A stretch of DNA of 11,994 nt from Sedimentibacter sp. (lineage in GTDB: Bacteria; Bacillota; Clostridia; Tissierellales; Sedimentibacteraceae). Under the pieces are notes generated by a model that did not search any database, was not told where the DNA came from, and was given only the letters and a program-made list of their open reading frames with translations. The stretch spans positions 1 to 11,994 of the forward strand of contig JAQSYS010000027.1 of NCBI GenBank assembly GCA_029256005.1, given 5' to 3'. A program made the translations under genes and the position numbers. Shown in pieces: positions 1 to 6,059 of this stretch (position 1 is its first letter; each line of letters starts with the position of its first letter).

Positions 1-126
1 GTAATCGGTCCACTTTTTAAATTCTTCGTCAAATTTAGCCCTGTTGAAGATTCCTGTAAGCGAATCGGTATTGGACAGCCTTAATAATTCCACGCCATCA
101 TAATATATTATGGTATTGAATAACAT
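1..126 (-). CDS. Partial GGDEF-domain protein (putative diguanylate cyclase), runs off left edge
   Basis: Reading the minus strand from an ATG at 126 gives 42 codons open to the edge. They include LSNTDSLTGIFNRAKFDEEF, which closely matches the N-terminal signature of GGDEF domains (TDxLTGLxNR). GGDEF domains make cyclic di-GMP; the catalytic GGDEF loop would lie outside the window. Upstream of the ATG the frame stays open only to a TGA at 151-153. The few residues before the domain are hydrophobic (VFATLIFMLF), like the end of a membrane helix. No ribosome binding site precedes the ATG. The usual N-terminal sensor or membrane region is therefore missing, so this may be a 5'-truncated remnant rather than an intact gene. 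The family call is fairly sure; gene integrity is not. Confidence 0.5.
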   Translation of the reverse strand, partial: MLFNTIIYYDGVELLRLSNTDSLTGIFNRAKFDEEFKKWTDY

Positions 127-175
127 AAATATCAAAGTGGCAAAAACTTTTCATTTTATTTAATAGTTTCTTGAG

Positions 176-220
176 AATAAAAACAGCCTCCTATGACTTT
201 TAATTTGTCATTTAAAGGCT
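176..220 (-). terminator. Rho-independent terminator after lplA
   Basis: On the minus strand, arms AGCCT and ATGAC pair with GTCAT and AGGCT (185-197 with 207-220), with a small internal bulge and a 9-base loop. GTTTTTATT follows at 184-176. It lies about 38 bases past the lplA stop and would end the lpd-lplA transcript before the GGDEF fragment. Confidence 0.7.
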
Positions 221-257
221 ATTTAATATCCAGTTTATTCGAATAAAGGTTATTAGG

Positions 258-1262
258 TTAAATGTGGATTTTATCACTAATGAAGTTACAGATTTCTTGC
301 TTGATTTTCTCATTTTTAATGTGTCTATCAATAATATCAAGAATGTCACTTCTTTTAAATTGTTTATTTATAAGCGTTTTTTCTAAAATATTAAAATTTT
401 CGAGTTCAATAGAATCTGTAAATATCCTACATTTTTTTATTTTTCCATCTGAAAGTTCCAAATCAATCTCAAAAATTCCCCAATCAAATTTTTTCTCTAA
501 TACTATAGAAAAGTCAGGACTTTCAGAATAATTCCACTCCCATGAATTATACTTCTCTACGTACTTTGCTACATCTATTACATTTTCGTTTAGGATAATT
601 ATTTCAGCTTCTGTATTGTAAAACTCATTGAAACTTTCTATCAATGCAGTTTTTAAATCTTCAATAGTCATTTGGGGGCATATTTCCTTTAGATTTACAA
701 CTCTAGATAAAACAGAGTCAATTCCTTTTGATTGGAGCTTTAAAGGAGATACCGTTAAATATCTGGACAACTTATCTAAATCGACATCTACAAGCAGAGT
801 TCCATGATGACAATTTTTTCCTTTGTCACTGATAAATGCGTTTCCCGAGAATTTTCGTTCATTCACAAGCAAATCATTCCTGCCATTAAAGCAGCTTTTG
901 ATTCCAAACTTATCAATAGCATCTATAATCACTTTCAAATTATTCTCCACATTATAATTATTGTCAGATGCAATGAAAGTAAAATTTAAATTTCCAAGGT
1001 CATGATATACGGCTCCACCGCCTGACAATCTTCTTATAAGACTGACATCTTCTTCTTTAAGTTTTTTAACATCACATTCTTTGTAAGGATTTTGATTTCT
1101 ACCTATTACAATTGTATTTTCATTTTGCCACAGGAACAATATTACTTCATCAGGTTCACTGCAATCCATCAACCATTCTTCTAATGATAAATTGAATTTA
1201 GGATCAAAGGATTCAGAAAGATAAACTTTATATTTCTTATGCAAAATGTATTCCTCGACCAT
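258..1262 (-). CDS. lplA: Lipoate-protein ligase A
   Basis: Activates free lipoate with ATP and attaches it to the lysine of lipoyl domains, in the cytoplasm. The family signature RRLSGGGAVYHDLGNLNF lies at about residues 77-94. The catalytic-lysine region NERKFSGNAF (Lys about 137) and CHHGTLL follow. The length (334 residues) includes the C-terminal accessory domain (about 245-334), as in full-length LplA, so both activation and transfer should be possible. It is the last gene of the lpd transcript and overlaps the end of lpd. The start is uncertain. ATG at 1262 is taken here, preceded in frame by TTG at 1265. A TTG at 1244, about 8 bases after GAGGA, has the better ribosome binding site and gives an N-terminus (HKKYKVYLSES) closer to the usual LplA start. 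Translational coupling to lpd is likely. The probable local substrate is the lipoyl domain fused to the neighbouring Lpd. Confidence 0.93.
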   Translation of the reverse strand: MVEEYILHKKYKVYLSESFDPKFNLSLEEWLMDCSEPDEVILFLWQNENTIVIGRNQNPYKECDVKKLKEEDVSLIRRLSGGGAVYHDLGNLNFTFIASDNNYNVENNLKVIIDAIDKFGIKSCFNGRNDLLVNERKFSGNAFISDKGKNCHHGTLLVDVDLDKLSRYLTVSPLKLQSKGIDSVLSRVVNLKEICPQMTIEDLKTALIESFNEFYNTEAEIIILNENVIDVAKYVEKYNSWEWNYSESPDFSIVLEKKFDWGIFEIDLELSDGKIKKCRIFTDSIELENFNILEKTLINKQFKRSDILDIIDRHIKNEKIKQEICNFISDKIHI

Positions 1263-2943
1263 CAATATTCAGCAATGCTTCATGAATGGACTCAGCAGTT
1301 GTAGGATGAGCATATATCACGTGTGTAGCTTTATCAATAGTCAAACCTGAAGCTATTATGTTACTAATTGTACTAAGCATATCAGTAGCATGAACGCCAA
1401 CTATTGTTCCACCTATGATTTTTCTTGTTTCTCTATCTGCAATAAGTTTAACAAAACCTTCTGTTTCTCCCATAGCCTGTGCTTTACCATTTGCAATTAA
1501 TGGGAATTTTCCTGTCATATAATCAAGACCTTTAACACTAGCATCCTTTTCATTCAATCCAACATGTGCAACTTCTGGCATAGTAAATATTGCACTGGGG
1601 ATTAAATCATAACACATTTCGTTTTCAATTCCGTTTATATTATCTGCTGCCACAATTCCTTGATGTGAAGCAATATGAGCTAATTGTATCTTATTTGTTA
1701 TATCACCGATTGCATATACATTTGGATTACTTGTTTTCATATTAGCATCTACCATTATACCGTTACATCTTTCATTGAGCTCAACTCCAAGCTTTGTTAA
1801 GTCTAAAGATTCAAGATTTGCCTTTCTTCCAACTGCCATAGCTACTTTTTCACTTATAAGATATTTCGATATGTTATTTTCAAAAATTTCAACAATTTTT
1901 GTTCCATCTAATGCAGATTTAATTGACGATGCCTTAGCACTTTCATAGATATTGATTCCCTTTTCTATAGCAGAGTTTCTAATTATTTCTGCTACATCTG
2001 CATCCATATTATTTAATATCTGAGGGAAAAATTCTACTACATTTACTTTAGTTCCTAAAGCATTATAAATAAAAGCAAACTCCATACCTATAACACCGCC
2101 ACCAATGATTGTAAGTGATGAAGGCAATTCTTTTAGCTCCAACAGACCTTGACTTGTAAGAATGTCTTCACTATCAGCACCTTCAATTGGAAGAATAGCT
2201 GTCTTTGATCCTGTAGCTATAATTAATTTTTGGAATCTAATAGTAGCATCGATGGATTTATTTTTCACAATGAGAGTTTCTGAATCTTTCACCTCGGCCT
2301 TGCCATTTAAATATTCTATTTCATGTGCATTCATCAGATGTTCAATACCTGATACCAATGTATTGACTACCTCATTTTTTCTATTCATAATCTTTTCAAG
2401 AGAAAATTTCACTTCTCCTACTTCTATGCCAAAGCTTTCAGAACGTTGGATTTTTTCTAAAGCATCTATGCTGCTAACAAGTGCTTTTGTAGGAATACAC
2501 CCATAGTTGAGACATGTCCCACCAAGTCTATTTTCTTCAATTATAAGTACTTTCTTTCCACCTTGAGCCGCCCTAATAGCAGCAACATAACCTCCAGGGC
2601 CTCCGCCAACAATCACTACATCGACTTCATAACTTTTTTGTATTGGCTTAGCAAGACCAAAGGAATAGGCTGGCTTTGACTTCGAAACTTCAGTTTCTTT
2701 AATCAACTCTCCCTCAACAGCTCCAACAACTTGACCCTTTTTTACTATATCACCTTCGGTAATTGATAATTGTTCTAGTACACCTTTATATTGTGAGGTA
2801 TATTTGATTGTTCCTTTACCTGATTCAATTGAAAATATTATATCCCCGGAATTTAAAACATCTCCAACTTTTTTGTTTATTTTACCGATCTTTCCGGACG
2901 TATCGTGTCCGGATAGTTTTTCTATAATTAAATCATACTTCAT
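1237..2943 (-). CDS. lpdA: Dihydrolipoyl dehydrogenase with fused N-terminal lipoyl domain
   Basis: A flavoprotein disulfide oxidoreductase that moves electrons between dihydrolipoyl groups and NAD. Residues 1-80 form a biotinyl/lipoyl-type domain. The expected attachment lysine is Lys43 in IESGKGT, where the more usual residue before Lys is Asp rather than Gly. A linker (about 80-105) leads to the FAD dinucleotide fold (VIVGGGPGGYVAA, 110-122). The redox disulfide is in GGTCLNYGCIPTK (Cys144, Cys149). The NAD-binding GGGVIGMEFA segment is mid-protein, and the catalytic His-Glu pair is in YAHPTTAESIHEAL (His546, Glu551). At 568 residues it has the length of lipoyl-fused Lpd proteins, about 100 more than plain Lpd. 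The start has GGAGG 9 bases upstream. It lies 46 bases after the AhpD-like gene and overlaps lplA. No E1/E2 dehydrogenase or glycine-cleavage gene is in the window, so its partner complex is unknown; the AhpD-like protein is a candidate acceptor. Confidence 0.95.
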   Translation of the reverse strand: MKYDLIIEKLSGHDTSGKIGKINKKVGDVLNSGDIIFSIESGKGTIKYTSQYKGVLEQLSITEGDIVKKGQVVGAVEGELIKETEVSKSKPAYSFGLAKPIQKSYEVDVVIVGGGPGGYVAAIRAAQGGKKVLIIEENRLGGTCLNYGCIPTKALVSSIDALEKIQRSESFGIEVGEVKFSLEKIMNRKNEVVNTLVSGIEHLMNAHEIEYLNGKAEVKDSETLIVKNKSIDATIRFQKLIIATGSKTAILPIEGADSEDILTSQGLLELKELPSSLTIIGGGVIGMEFAFIYNALGTKVNVVEFFPQILNNMDADVAEIIRNSAIEKGINIYESAKASSIKSALDGTKIVEIFENNISKYLISEKVAMAVGRKANLESLDLTKLGVELNERCNGIMVDANMKTSNPNVYAIGDITNKIQLAHIASHQGIVAADNINGIENEMCYDLIPSAIFTMPEVAHVGLNEKDASVKGLDYMTGKFPLIANGKAQAMGETEGFVKLIADRETRKIIGGTIVGVHATDMLSTISNIIASGLTIDKATHVIYAHPTTAESIHEALLNIDGRGIHFA

Positions 2944-2966
2944 TTATTTAAACCTCCATAAATAAT

Positions 2967-2995
2967 AAATAAAAAGGGAAAAACCCTTTTTATTT
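2967..2995 (-). terminator. Hairpin (possible attenuator/terminator) between the AhpD-like gene and lpd
   Basis: A perfect 12-bp stem, AAATAAAAAGGG pairing with CCCTTTTTATTT around a 5-base loop. It overlaps the stop codon of the AhpD-like gene and ends about 10 bases before the lpd ribosome binding site. The U-run lies in the 3' arm of the stem and continues as ATTATT. It could terminate partly, or act as an mRNA processing or stability element, lowering lpd-lplA expression relative to the upstream gene. The structure is symmetric and could work in both directions. Confidence 0.6.
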
Positions 2996-3343
2996 AAAAT
3001 CGCTCTCAAATTCTACAATACATTCATTGAGTAATGTTACAGCATATGCCATAGAAGGTCCTCCGCCAAATGCCACTGCAACCATAGCTGCTTCTAATAT
3101 TTCTTCTTTTGTTGCACCTGCTTCAAAAGCTTTGTATGAGTGATAAACAATGCAATATTCACATCTGGTGAAGCAGCCGATTGCCACACTCATCAATTCT
3201 TTTGTTTTAAGGTCAAGTGCTTTCGGTTCATATGAAGCACCTAACAGTCCCATAAAAGCACCTACGTTTTCAGGATTTGTTGTTGACAAATTTTCAAGTC
3301 CACCTACGAATGAATTAAGTAATTCTCTAACATTATAAGCCAT
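2990..3343 (-). CDS. AhpD-like carboxymuconolactone decarboxylase (CMD) family protein
   Basis: A 117-residue all-helical CMD-fold protein. It contains Glu49, Cys61, Cys64 and His68 (KELMSVAIGCFTRCEYCIVYH), spaced E-x11-C-x2-C-x3-H. This is the active-site pattern of AhpD alkylhydroperoxidases, where the CxxC accepts electrons from dihydrolipoyl groups. There is an extra Cys57. True gamma-carboxymuconolactone decarboxylases lack this CxxC, so a thiol redox role is far more likely than aromatic degradation. AAGGAG sits 7 bases before the ATG. A good promoter and tandem repeats lie upstream, and lpd with its own lipoyl domain follows 46 bases downstream. In Mycobacterium tuberculosis AhpD is reduced by Lpd through a lipoylated protein, which fits this order. 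No AhpC is nearby. The family call is sure; the substrate is not known. Confidence 0.85.
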   Translation of the reverse strand: MAYNVRELLNSFVGGLENLSTTNPENVGAFMGLLGASYEPKALDLKTKELMSVAIGCFTRCEYCIVYHSYKAFEAGATKEEILEAAMVAVAFGGGPSMAYAVTLLNECIVEFESDFK

Positions 3344-3375
3344 GTTTTTTCTCCTTGATTTTTATTTGCTTATGC

Positions 3376-3414
3376 AACGTTAAGCATAGCAATTATTAAT
3401 GTTAAGTATAGCAA
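3376..3414 (-). promoter_or_regulatory. Tandem direct repeat over the -10 and start region (candidate MarR operators)
   Basis: Two 17-base copies on the minus strand, TTGCTATACTTAACATT (3414-3398) and TTGCTATGCTTAACGTT (3392-3376), differ at two positions and are spaced 22 bases, about two helical turns. The first contains the -10 box and the second lies just downstream of the start point, so a bound protein would block transcription. The adjacent MarR protein is the obvious candidate; this is inference. Confidence 0.5.
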
Positions 3415-3433
3415 ACAATTTGTTAAATTGCAA
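3405..3433 (-). promoter_or_regulatory. Sigma-A-type promoter of the AhpD-like/lpd/lplA unit
   Basis: On the minus strand TTGCAA (3433-3428) and TATACT (3410-3405) are separated by exactly 17 bases, a near-consensus vegetative promoter. The start of transcription would be near 3398, giving a leader of about 55 bases before the ATG at 3343. Confidence 0.6.
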
Positions 3434-3438
3434 ACAAT
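3411..3438. repeat. Short direct repeat GCAAACAAT with internal dyad in the promoter spacer
   Basis: GCAAACAAT occurs at 3411-3419 and again at 3430-3438. Between them CAATTT-GTT-AAATTG forms a perfect 6-bp inverted repeat (3417-3431). The element lies in the -10/-35 spacer and over the -35 box of the AhpD-like gene promoter, so it may be a second operator. It could also be chance in AT-rich DNA. Confidence 0.35.
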
Positions 3439-3450
3439 ATTTTTTGAATA

Positions 3451-3496
3451 AAAAAACTGCTTACCACATTTAGTATGCGCCGATAAGCAGTTTTTT
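3451..3496 (-). terminator. Rho-independent terminator after the MarR gene
   Basis: AAAAAACTGCTTA (3451-3463) pairs perfectly with TAAGCAGTTTTTT (3484-3496), with a smaller CGCAT/ATGTG pairing inside the loop. It begins 1 base past the MarR stop and ends in a U-run on the minus strand. It separates MarR transcription from the downstream promoter, and by symmetry could also act on plus-strand transcripts. Confidence 0.85.
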
Positions 3497-3497
3497 A

Positions 3498-3926
3498 TTA
3501 TTTTGTAATATTTAATAACATCTTTTCTAATACTTTTTCATATATAATAAGTTCTTTTTCATCAATGCCTGATACCAAATCTTCATTGAACTTAATGCCT
3601 AAAGGTATTAAGTCCAAAATAAGTTTGTCACCTACATCAGATAGCTTTATGTAAACTACTCTTCTATCACTACTATCTCTTTCTCTTTCTATTAAACCAT
3701 CTCTCTCTAAACGGTCAATAAGCCTGCCTGCACTTGAATCTTGAACATTCATAAGATTAGACAACTCTCTTTGAGATATTCTATTGTTGGTTTTTATATA
3801 ATATAATGCAATCCACTGGATACGTGTTATACCTGAATTCTGCAGCCTGCGGCCGAAGGCTTCCGAGATCTGCTTTATAGCATTTTCAGTAATATGACCC
3901 ACACATTTATTTAAATCAAAAAACAT
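3498..3926 (-). CDS. MarR-family transcriptional regulator
   Basis: A 142-residue winged-helix DNA-binding protein that should act as a dimer. The recognition region is RELSNLMNVQDSSAGRLIDR (about 53-72). The wing carries the family motif SSDRRVVYIKL (85-95), and dimerising helices lie at both ends. A lone cysteine, Cys8 (LNKCVG), lies near the place of the sensing cysteine of OhrR-type MarR proteins, but the OhrR tyrosines are not evident, so redox sensing is only a suggestion. AGGAGG sits 4 bases before the ATG. The gene has its own promoter and a strong terminator, then the AhpD-like/lpd/lplA unit with repeated sequences over its promoter. Control of that unit and of its own leader is the likely role. 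The ligand cannot be predicted. Confidence 0.88.
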   Translation of the reverse strand: MFFDLNKCVGHITENAIKQISEAFGRRLQNSGITRIQWIALYYIKTNNRISQRELSNLMNVQDSSAGRLIDRLERDGLIERERDSSDRRVVYIKLSDVGDKLILDLIPLGIKFNEDLVSGIDEKELIIYEKVLEKMLLNITK

Positions 3927-3968
3927 ATTGCCTCCTAAACAAACCTAAAAATTATTATTTTAAAAAAC

Positions 3969-4005
3969 TTTAGACTTATATATGCTTTTTTAGACAGTAT
4001 ATATG
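3969..4005 (-). promoter_or_regulatory. Direct repeat in the MarR leader (candidate autoregulatory site)
   Basis: On the plus strand TTTAGAC-T-TATATATG (3969-3984) recurs as TTTAGAC-AG-TATATATG (3989-4005), a 20-base period. It lies downstream of the predicted MarR start point and upstream of its ribosome binding site, where a bound repressor would act as a roadblock. A further TTTAGAC occurs on the minus strand at 4118-4112. Confidence 0.4.
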
Positions 4006-4023
4006 TCAGCCTTTATGTAAAAG

Positions 4024-4052
4024 ATTGTATCATTAAAATGAACAAAGCGCAA
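4024..4052 (-). promoter_or_regulatory. Sigma-A-type promoter of the MarR gene
   Basis: On the minus strand TTGCGC (4052-4047) and TACAAT (4029-4024) are 17 bases apart. Transcription would start near 4017, giving a leader of about 90 bases that contains the direct repeat. The rest of the 227-base gap (4053-4153) shows no gene. It holds a short dyad GACTAAATAGTC near 4104-4115 but no convincing terminator for the upstream operon. Confidence 0.5.
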
Positions 4053-4153
4053 TATTAAGAAAATCAATAAAAAAACAGATAAAATTAATTATATCCTCTG
4101 GGGACTAAATAGTCTAAATTACACCAGCGCTTGATTCTAAGAAAATACTTTGA

Positions 4154-4963
4154 TTACATTTCTAGCTTACCAAACAGCTTTTCTTCTATTTCAGAATTGA
4201 GAATATCCGTTATAAACATGTGTCCGGGCGCATGTGTTATTACAATTTCAGGCTTAGCATTTTCAATGGCGGCCTGTGGCGTAACGCCGCATGCCCAAAA
4301 TACAGGAACTTCTCCGTCTCTTATTTCTACTTTATCGCCGTAATCCGGCTTATTAATATCTTCTATTCCTATGTCTGCTGGATTACCAAAATGTATGGGG
4401 GCTCCATGCACATGCGGAAACTGTTCTGTTATATCGTATGCTTTTTTTATGTCTTCAGACTTCATGGGTCTCATGCTTACTACAAAAGGACCATTGAATA
4501 TTCCTGCTGATTTGCACTCTATATTTGTTTTGTACATCGGCACATTGCAACCCATTGCTATGTGTCTAACTTCTATTCCTTCTCTTATCATCGCTTCTTC
4601 AAACGAAAAACTGCAACCAATTAGGAAACAAACAAGATCATCACGCCAATATTTCTCTGCATTATAACACTCATCTGTTTTAACACCGTCTTTATATATG
4701 AAATACTTAGGTATGTCAGTGATAATATTTGCATTATCGGCTGTCCTATGGGTAATAAAACTTCCTGGCTCTGTAATTTCTAGAATTGGGCATGGTTTAG
4801 GGTTGTACTCTGCAAACAATTTAAAATCATCCGCATATTTTTGCGGAAGTATTACTAGATTTGCTTGGGCATATCCACCGCACATGCCTGCTGTGGGTGT
4901 TGTGATTATTTCATTTCTGATTAATTTTCTAGCTTCTTTTGGCAGCAAGTCATGATAATTCAT
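4154..4963 (-). CDS. DUF1445 / D-glutamate cyclase N-terminal-half family protein (YcsI-like, annotated putative hydro-lyase)
   Basis: A 269-residue member of the YcsI/DUF1445 family, equivalent to the N-terminal half of animal D-glutamate cyclase (DGLUCY), which converts D-glutamate to 5-oxo-D-proline. Family blocks are present throughout: PTAGM (23-27), QANLVILP (33-40), GCSFSFEEAM (116-125), NVPMYKTN (140-147), PHVHGAPIHFGNPADIG (183-199), PVFWACGVTPQ (220-230) and THAPGHM (243-249). Length is normal and no signal or membrane segment is seen, so it is cytoplasmic. The start is taken at the ATG at 4963 because AAAGGGA lies about 10 bases upstream. The ATG at 4972 is almost fused to that site. 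It is the last gene of the operon, about 50 bases after pxpC. The DUF4392 gene at the operon's head supplies the other DGLUCY half. The exact reaction of the bacterial protein is not established; 'hydro-lyase' is only an automatic label. Confidence 0.85.
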   Translation of the reverse strand: MNYHDLLPKEARKLIRNEIITTPTAGMCGGYAQANLVILPQKYADDFKLFAEYNPKPCPILEITEPGSFITHRTADNANIITDIPKYFIYKDGVKTDECYNAEKYWRDDLVCFLIGCSFSFEEAMIREGIEVRHIAMGCNVPMYKTNIECKSAGIFNGPFVVSMRPMKSEDIKKAYDITEQFPHVHGAPIHFGNPADIGIEDINKPDYGDKVEIRDGEVPVFWACGVTPQAAIENAKPEIVITHAPGHMFITDILNSEIEEKLFGKLEM

Positions 4964-5014
4964 TATACTCATTCCCTTTCAATAAAATTGATATGTATCC
5001 ATGTTTCTTTAATG

Positions 5015-6058
5015 TTATAATTCTTCAACTTTTACTCCATATGATGTTCCATTTACTGTTATGTTATAGATCTTGACCATTTTTGCTTTAGTTGCTTCTG
5101 TTTTATTTTTGGCTTGTGCATATAATTGTATTTTAACTTCATCAATTCTATTTTCTAATTCCTTAAATAGCATGTGTGCTTCTTCTAAGGTTGACTTTTT
5201 AAAAGTTATAACATCTCCCGGTTTTGCCTGTGCTATCTTAGGCAAGTCTGCAGTTATAACATTGGCTATTTTTGTATATCCACCTGTTGTTTGTCTGTCA
5301 GCCATCATGATTATTAAATTTCCGCTGTTTGGAACCTGTATAGCACCCATGGATATACCATCTGATATTATGTCCGCTCCATCCTTGTGCTCTATATTTT
5401 CTCCTTCTAACGTGTAACCCATTCTGTCACAATTATTTGTCACTCGAAATTCACTGTTAAAAAAATTCTCAATTCCATTTTCAGTAAAAGCATCATCCTG
5501 TGGTCCAAGCACAACTCTCAATTCCACTTTTCCACTGCCGTAATCATAGTAATTTTCTGCTATTTCTCTTCCGAATTGTACATTATTAACTAAGCCTGTA
5601 CTTAATATATCTCCTGCCCTTAATGCTCTTCCTTCATATCCACCGATTTGAGCTTTCAAAAAAGTAGATTTGCTTCCCATTACAACTGGAACATCAATTC
5701 CTCCTGTAAAGGCTATATAGCTTCTTAATCCTTTTTTCATCCCTCGAAAAGTCAGACTATCACCTTTATTTACAGAAATACTTTTGTTTAAATTTAATGA
5801 TACTCCATTAATTACAGGCTGCATATCTCCACCAGTTATGGCTATAACAGCAGCATCTAGAAATTCAATTTTAGGTCCTATCATTGTTGCTTCTAGCAAA
5901 CCTTCATTTTCATCATTACCAACCAATATATTGGCTAATTTGGCAGCAACGTAATCCATGGCTCCTGAAACAGATACTCCATATTGCTGATACCCGTATC
6001 TTCCTAAGTCCTGAACGGTTGTCATAAACCCTGCATCAACAATTCTAAATTGCCCCAT
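5015..6058 (-). CDS. pxpC: 5-oxoprolinase subunit C (KipA / carboxyltransferase-like)
   Basis: One of three subunits of the ATP-dependent bacterial 5-oxoprolinase, which opens 5-oxoproline to glutamate in the cytoplasm. It resembles the carboxyltransferase half of urea carboxylase (allophanate hydrolase subunit 2). Seen here are TTVQDLGRYGYQQYGVSVSG (13-32), the SDGISMGAIQVPNSG block and ADRQTTGGYTKIANVITADL, all standard for KipA/PxpC. The ATG is 1 base after the pxpB stop, so translation is coupled. At 347 residues it is slightly long. The last 22 residues (KMVKIYNITVNGTSYGVKVEEL) look like the opening strands of a biotin carboxyl carrier protein that then stops, a possible vestige of a fused biotinyl domain. 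Older kinase-inhibitor antagonist names (KipA) come from Bacillus and are probably secondary. Confidence 0.93.
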   Translation of the reverse strand: MGQFRIVDAGFMTTVQDLGRYGYQQYGVSVSGAMDYVAAKLANILVGNDENEGLLEATMIGPKIEFLDAAVIAITGGDMQPVINGVSLNLNKSISVNKGDSLTFRGMKKGLRSYIAFTGGIDVPVVMGSKSTFLKAQIGGYEGRALRAGDILSTGLVNNVQFGREIAENYYDYGSGKVELRVVLGPQDDAFTENGIENFFNSEFRVTNNCDRMGYTLEGENIEHKDGADIISDGISMGAIQVPNSGNLIIMMADRQTTGGYTKIANVITADLPKIAQAKPGDVITFKKSTLEEAHMLFKELENRIDEVKIQLYAQAKNKTEATKAKMVKIYNITVNGTSYGVKVEEL

Positions 6059-6059
6059 G

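Noticed and set aside
1237..2943. Lpd as part of a local glycine cleavage, pyruvate or acetoin dehydrogenase operon
   Set aside because: No E1, E2, GcvH/T/P or aco gene is in the window; both flanks of the transcript are visible and hold other genes.
2990..3343. True gamma-carboxymuconolactone decarboxylase of aromatic degradation
   Set aside because: The AhpD-type E-x11-C-x2-C-x3-H motif is present and no protocatechuate pathway gene is nearby.
3344..3450. A CRISPR-like or mobile-element repeat array in the short repeats upstream of the AhpD-like gene
   Set aside because: There are only two copies each of short, imperfect repeats, placed exactly on promoter elements, which points to operators rather than an array.
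4104..4115. Palindrome GACTAAATAGTC as the terminator of the 5-oxoproline operon
   Set aside because: The stem would be only four or five base pairs with a tiny loop, and no U-run follows. Kept only as a note on the intergenic region.
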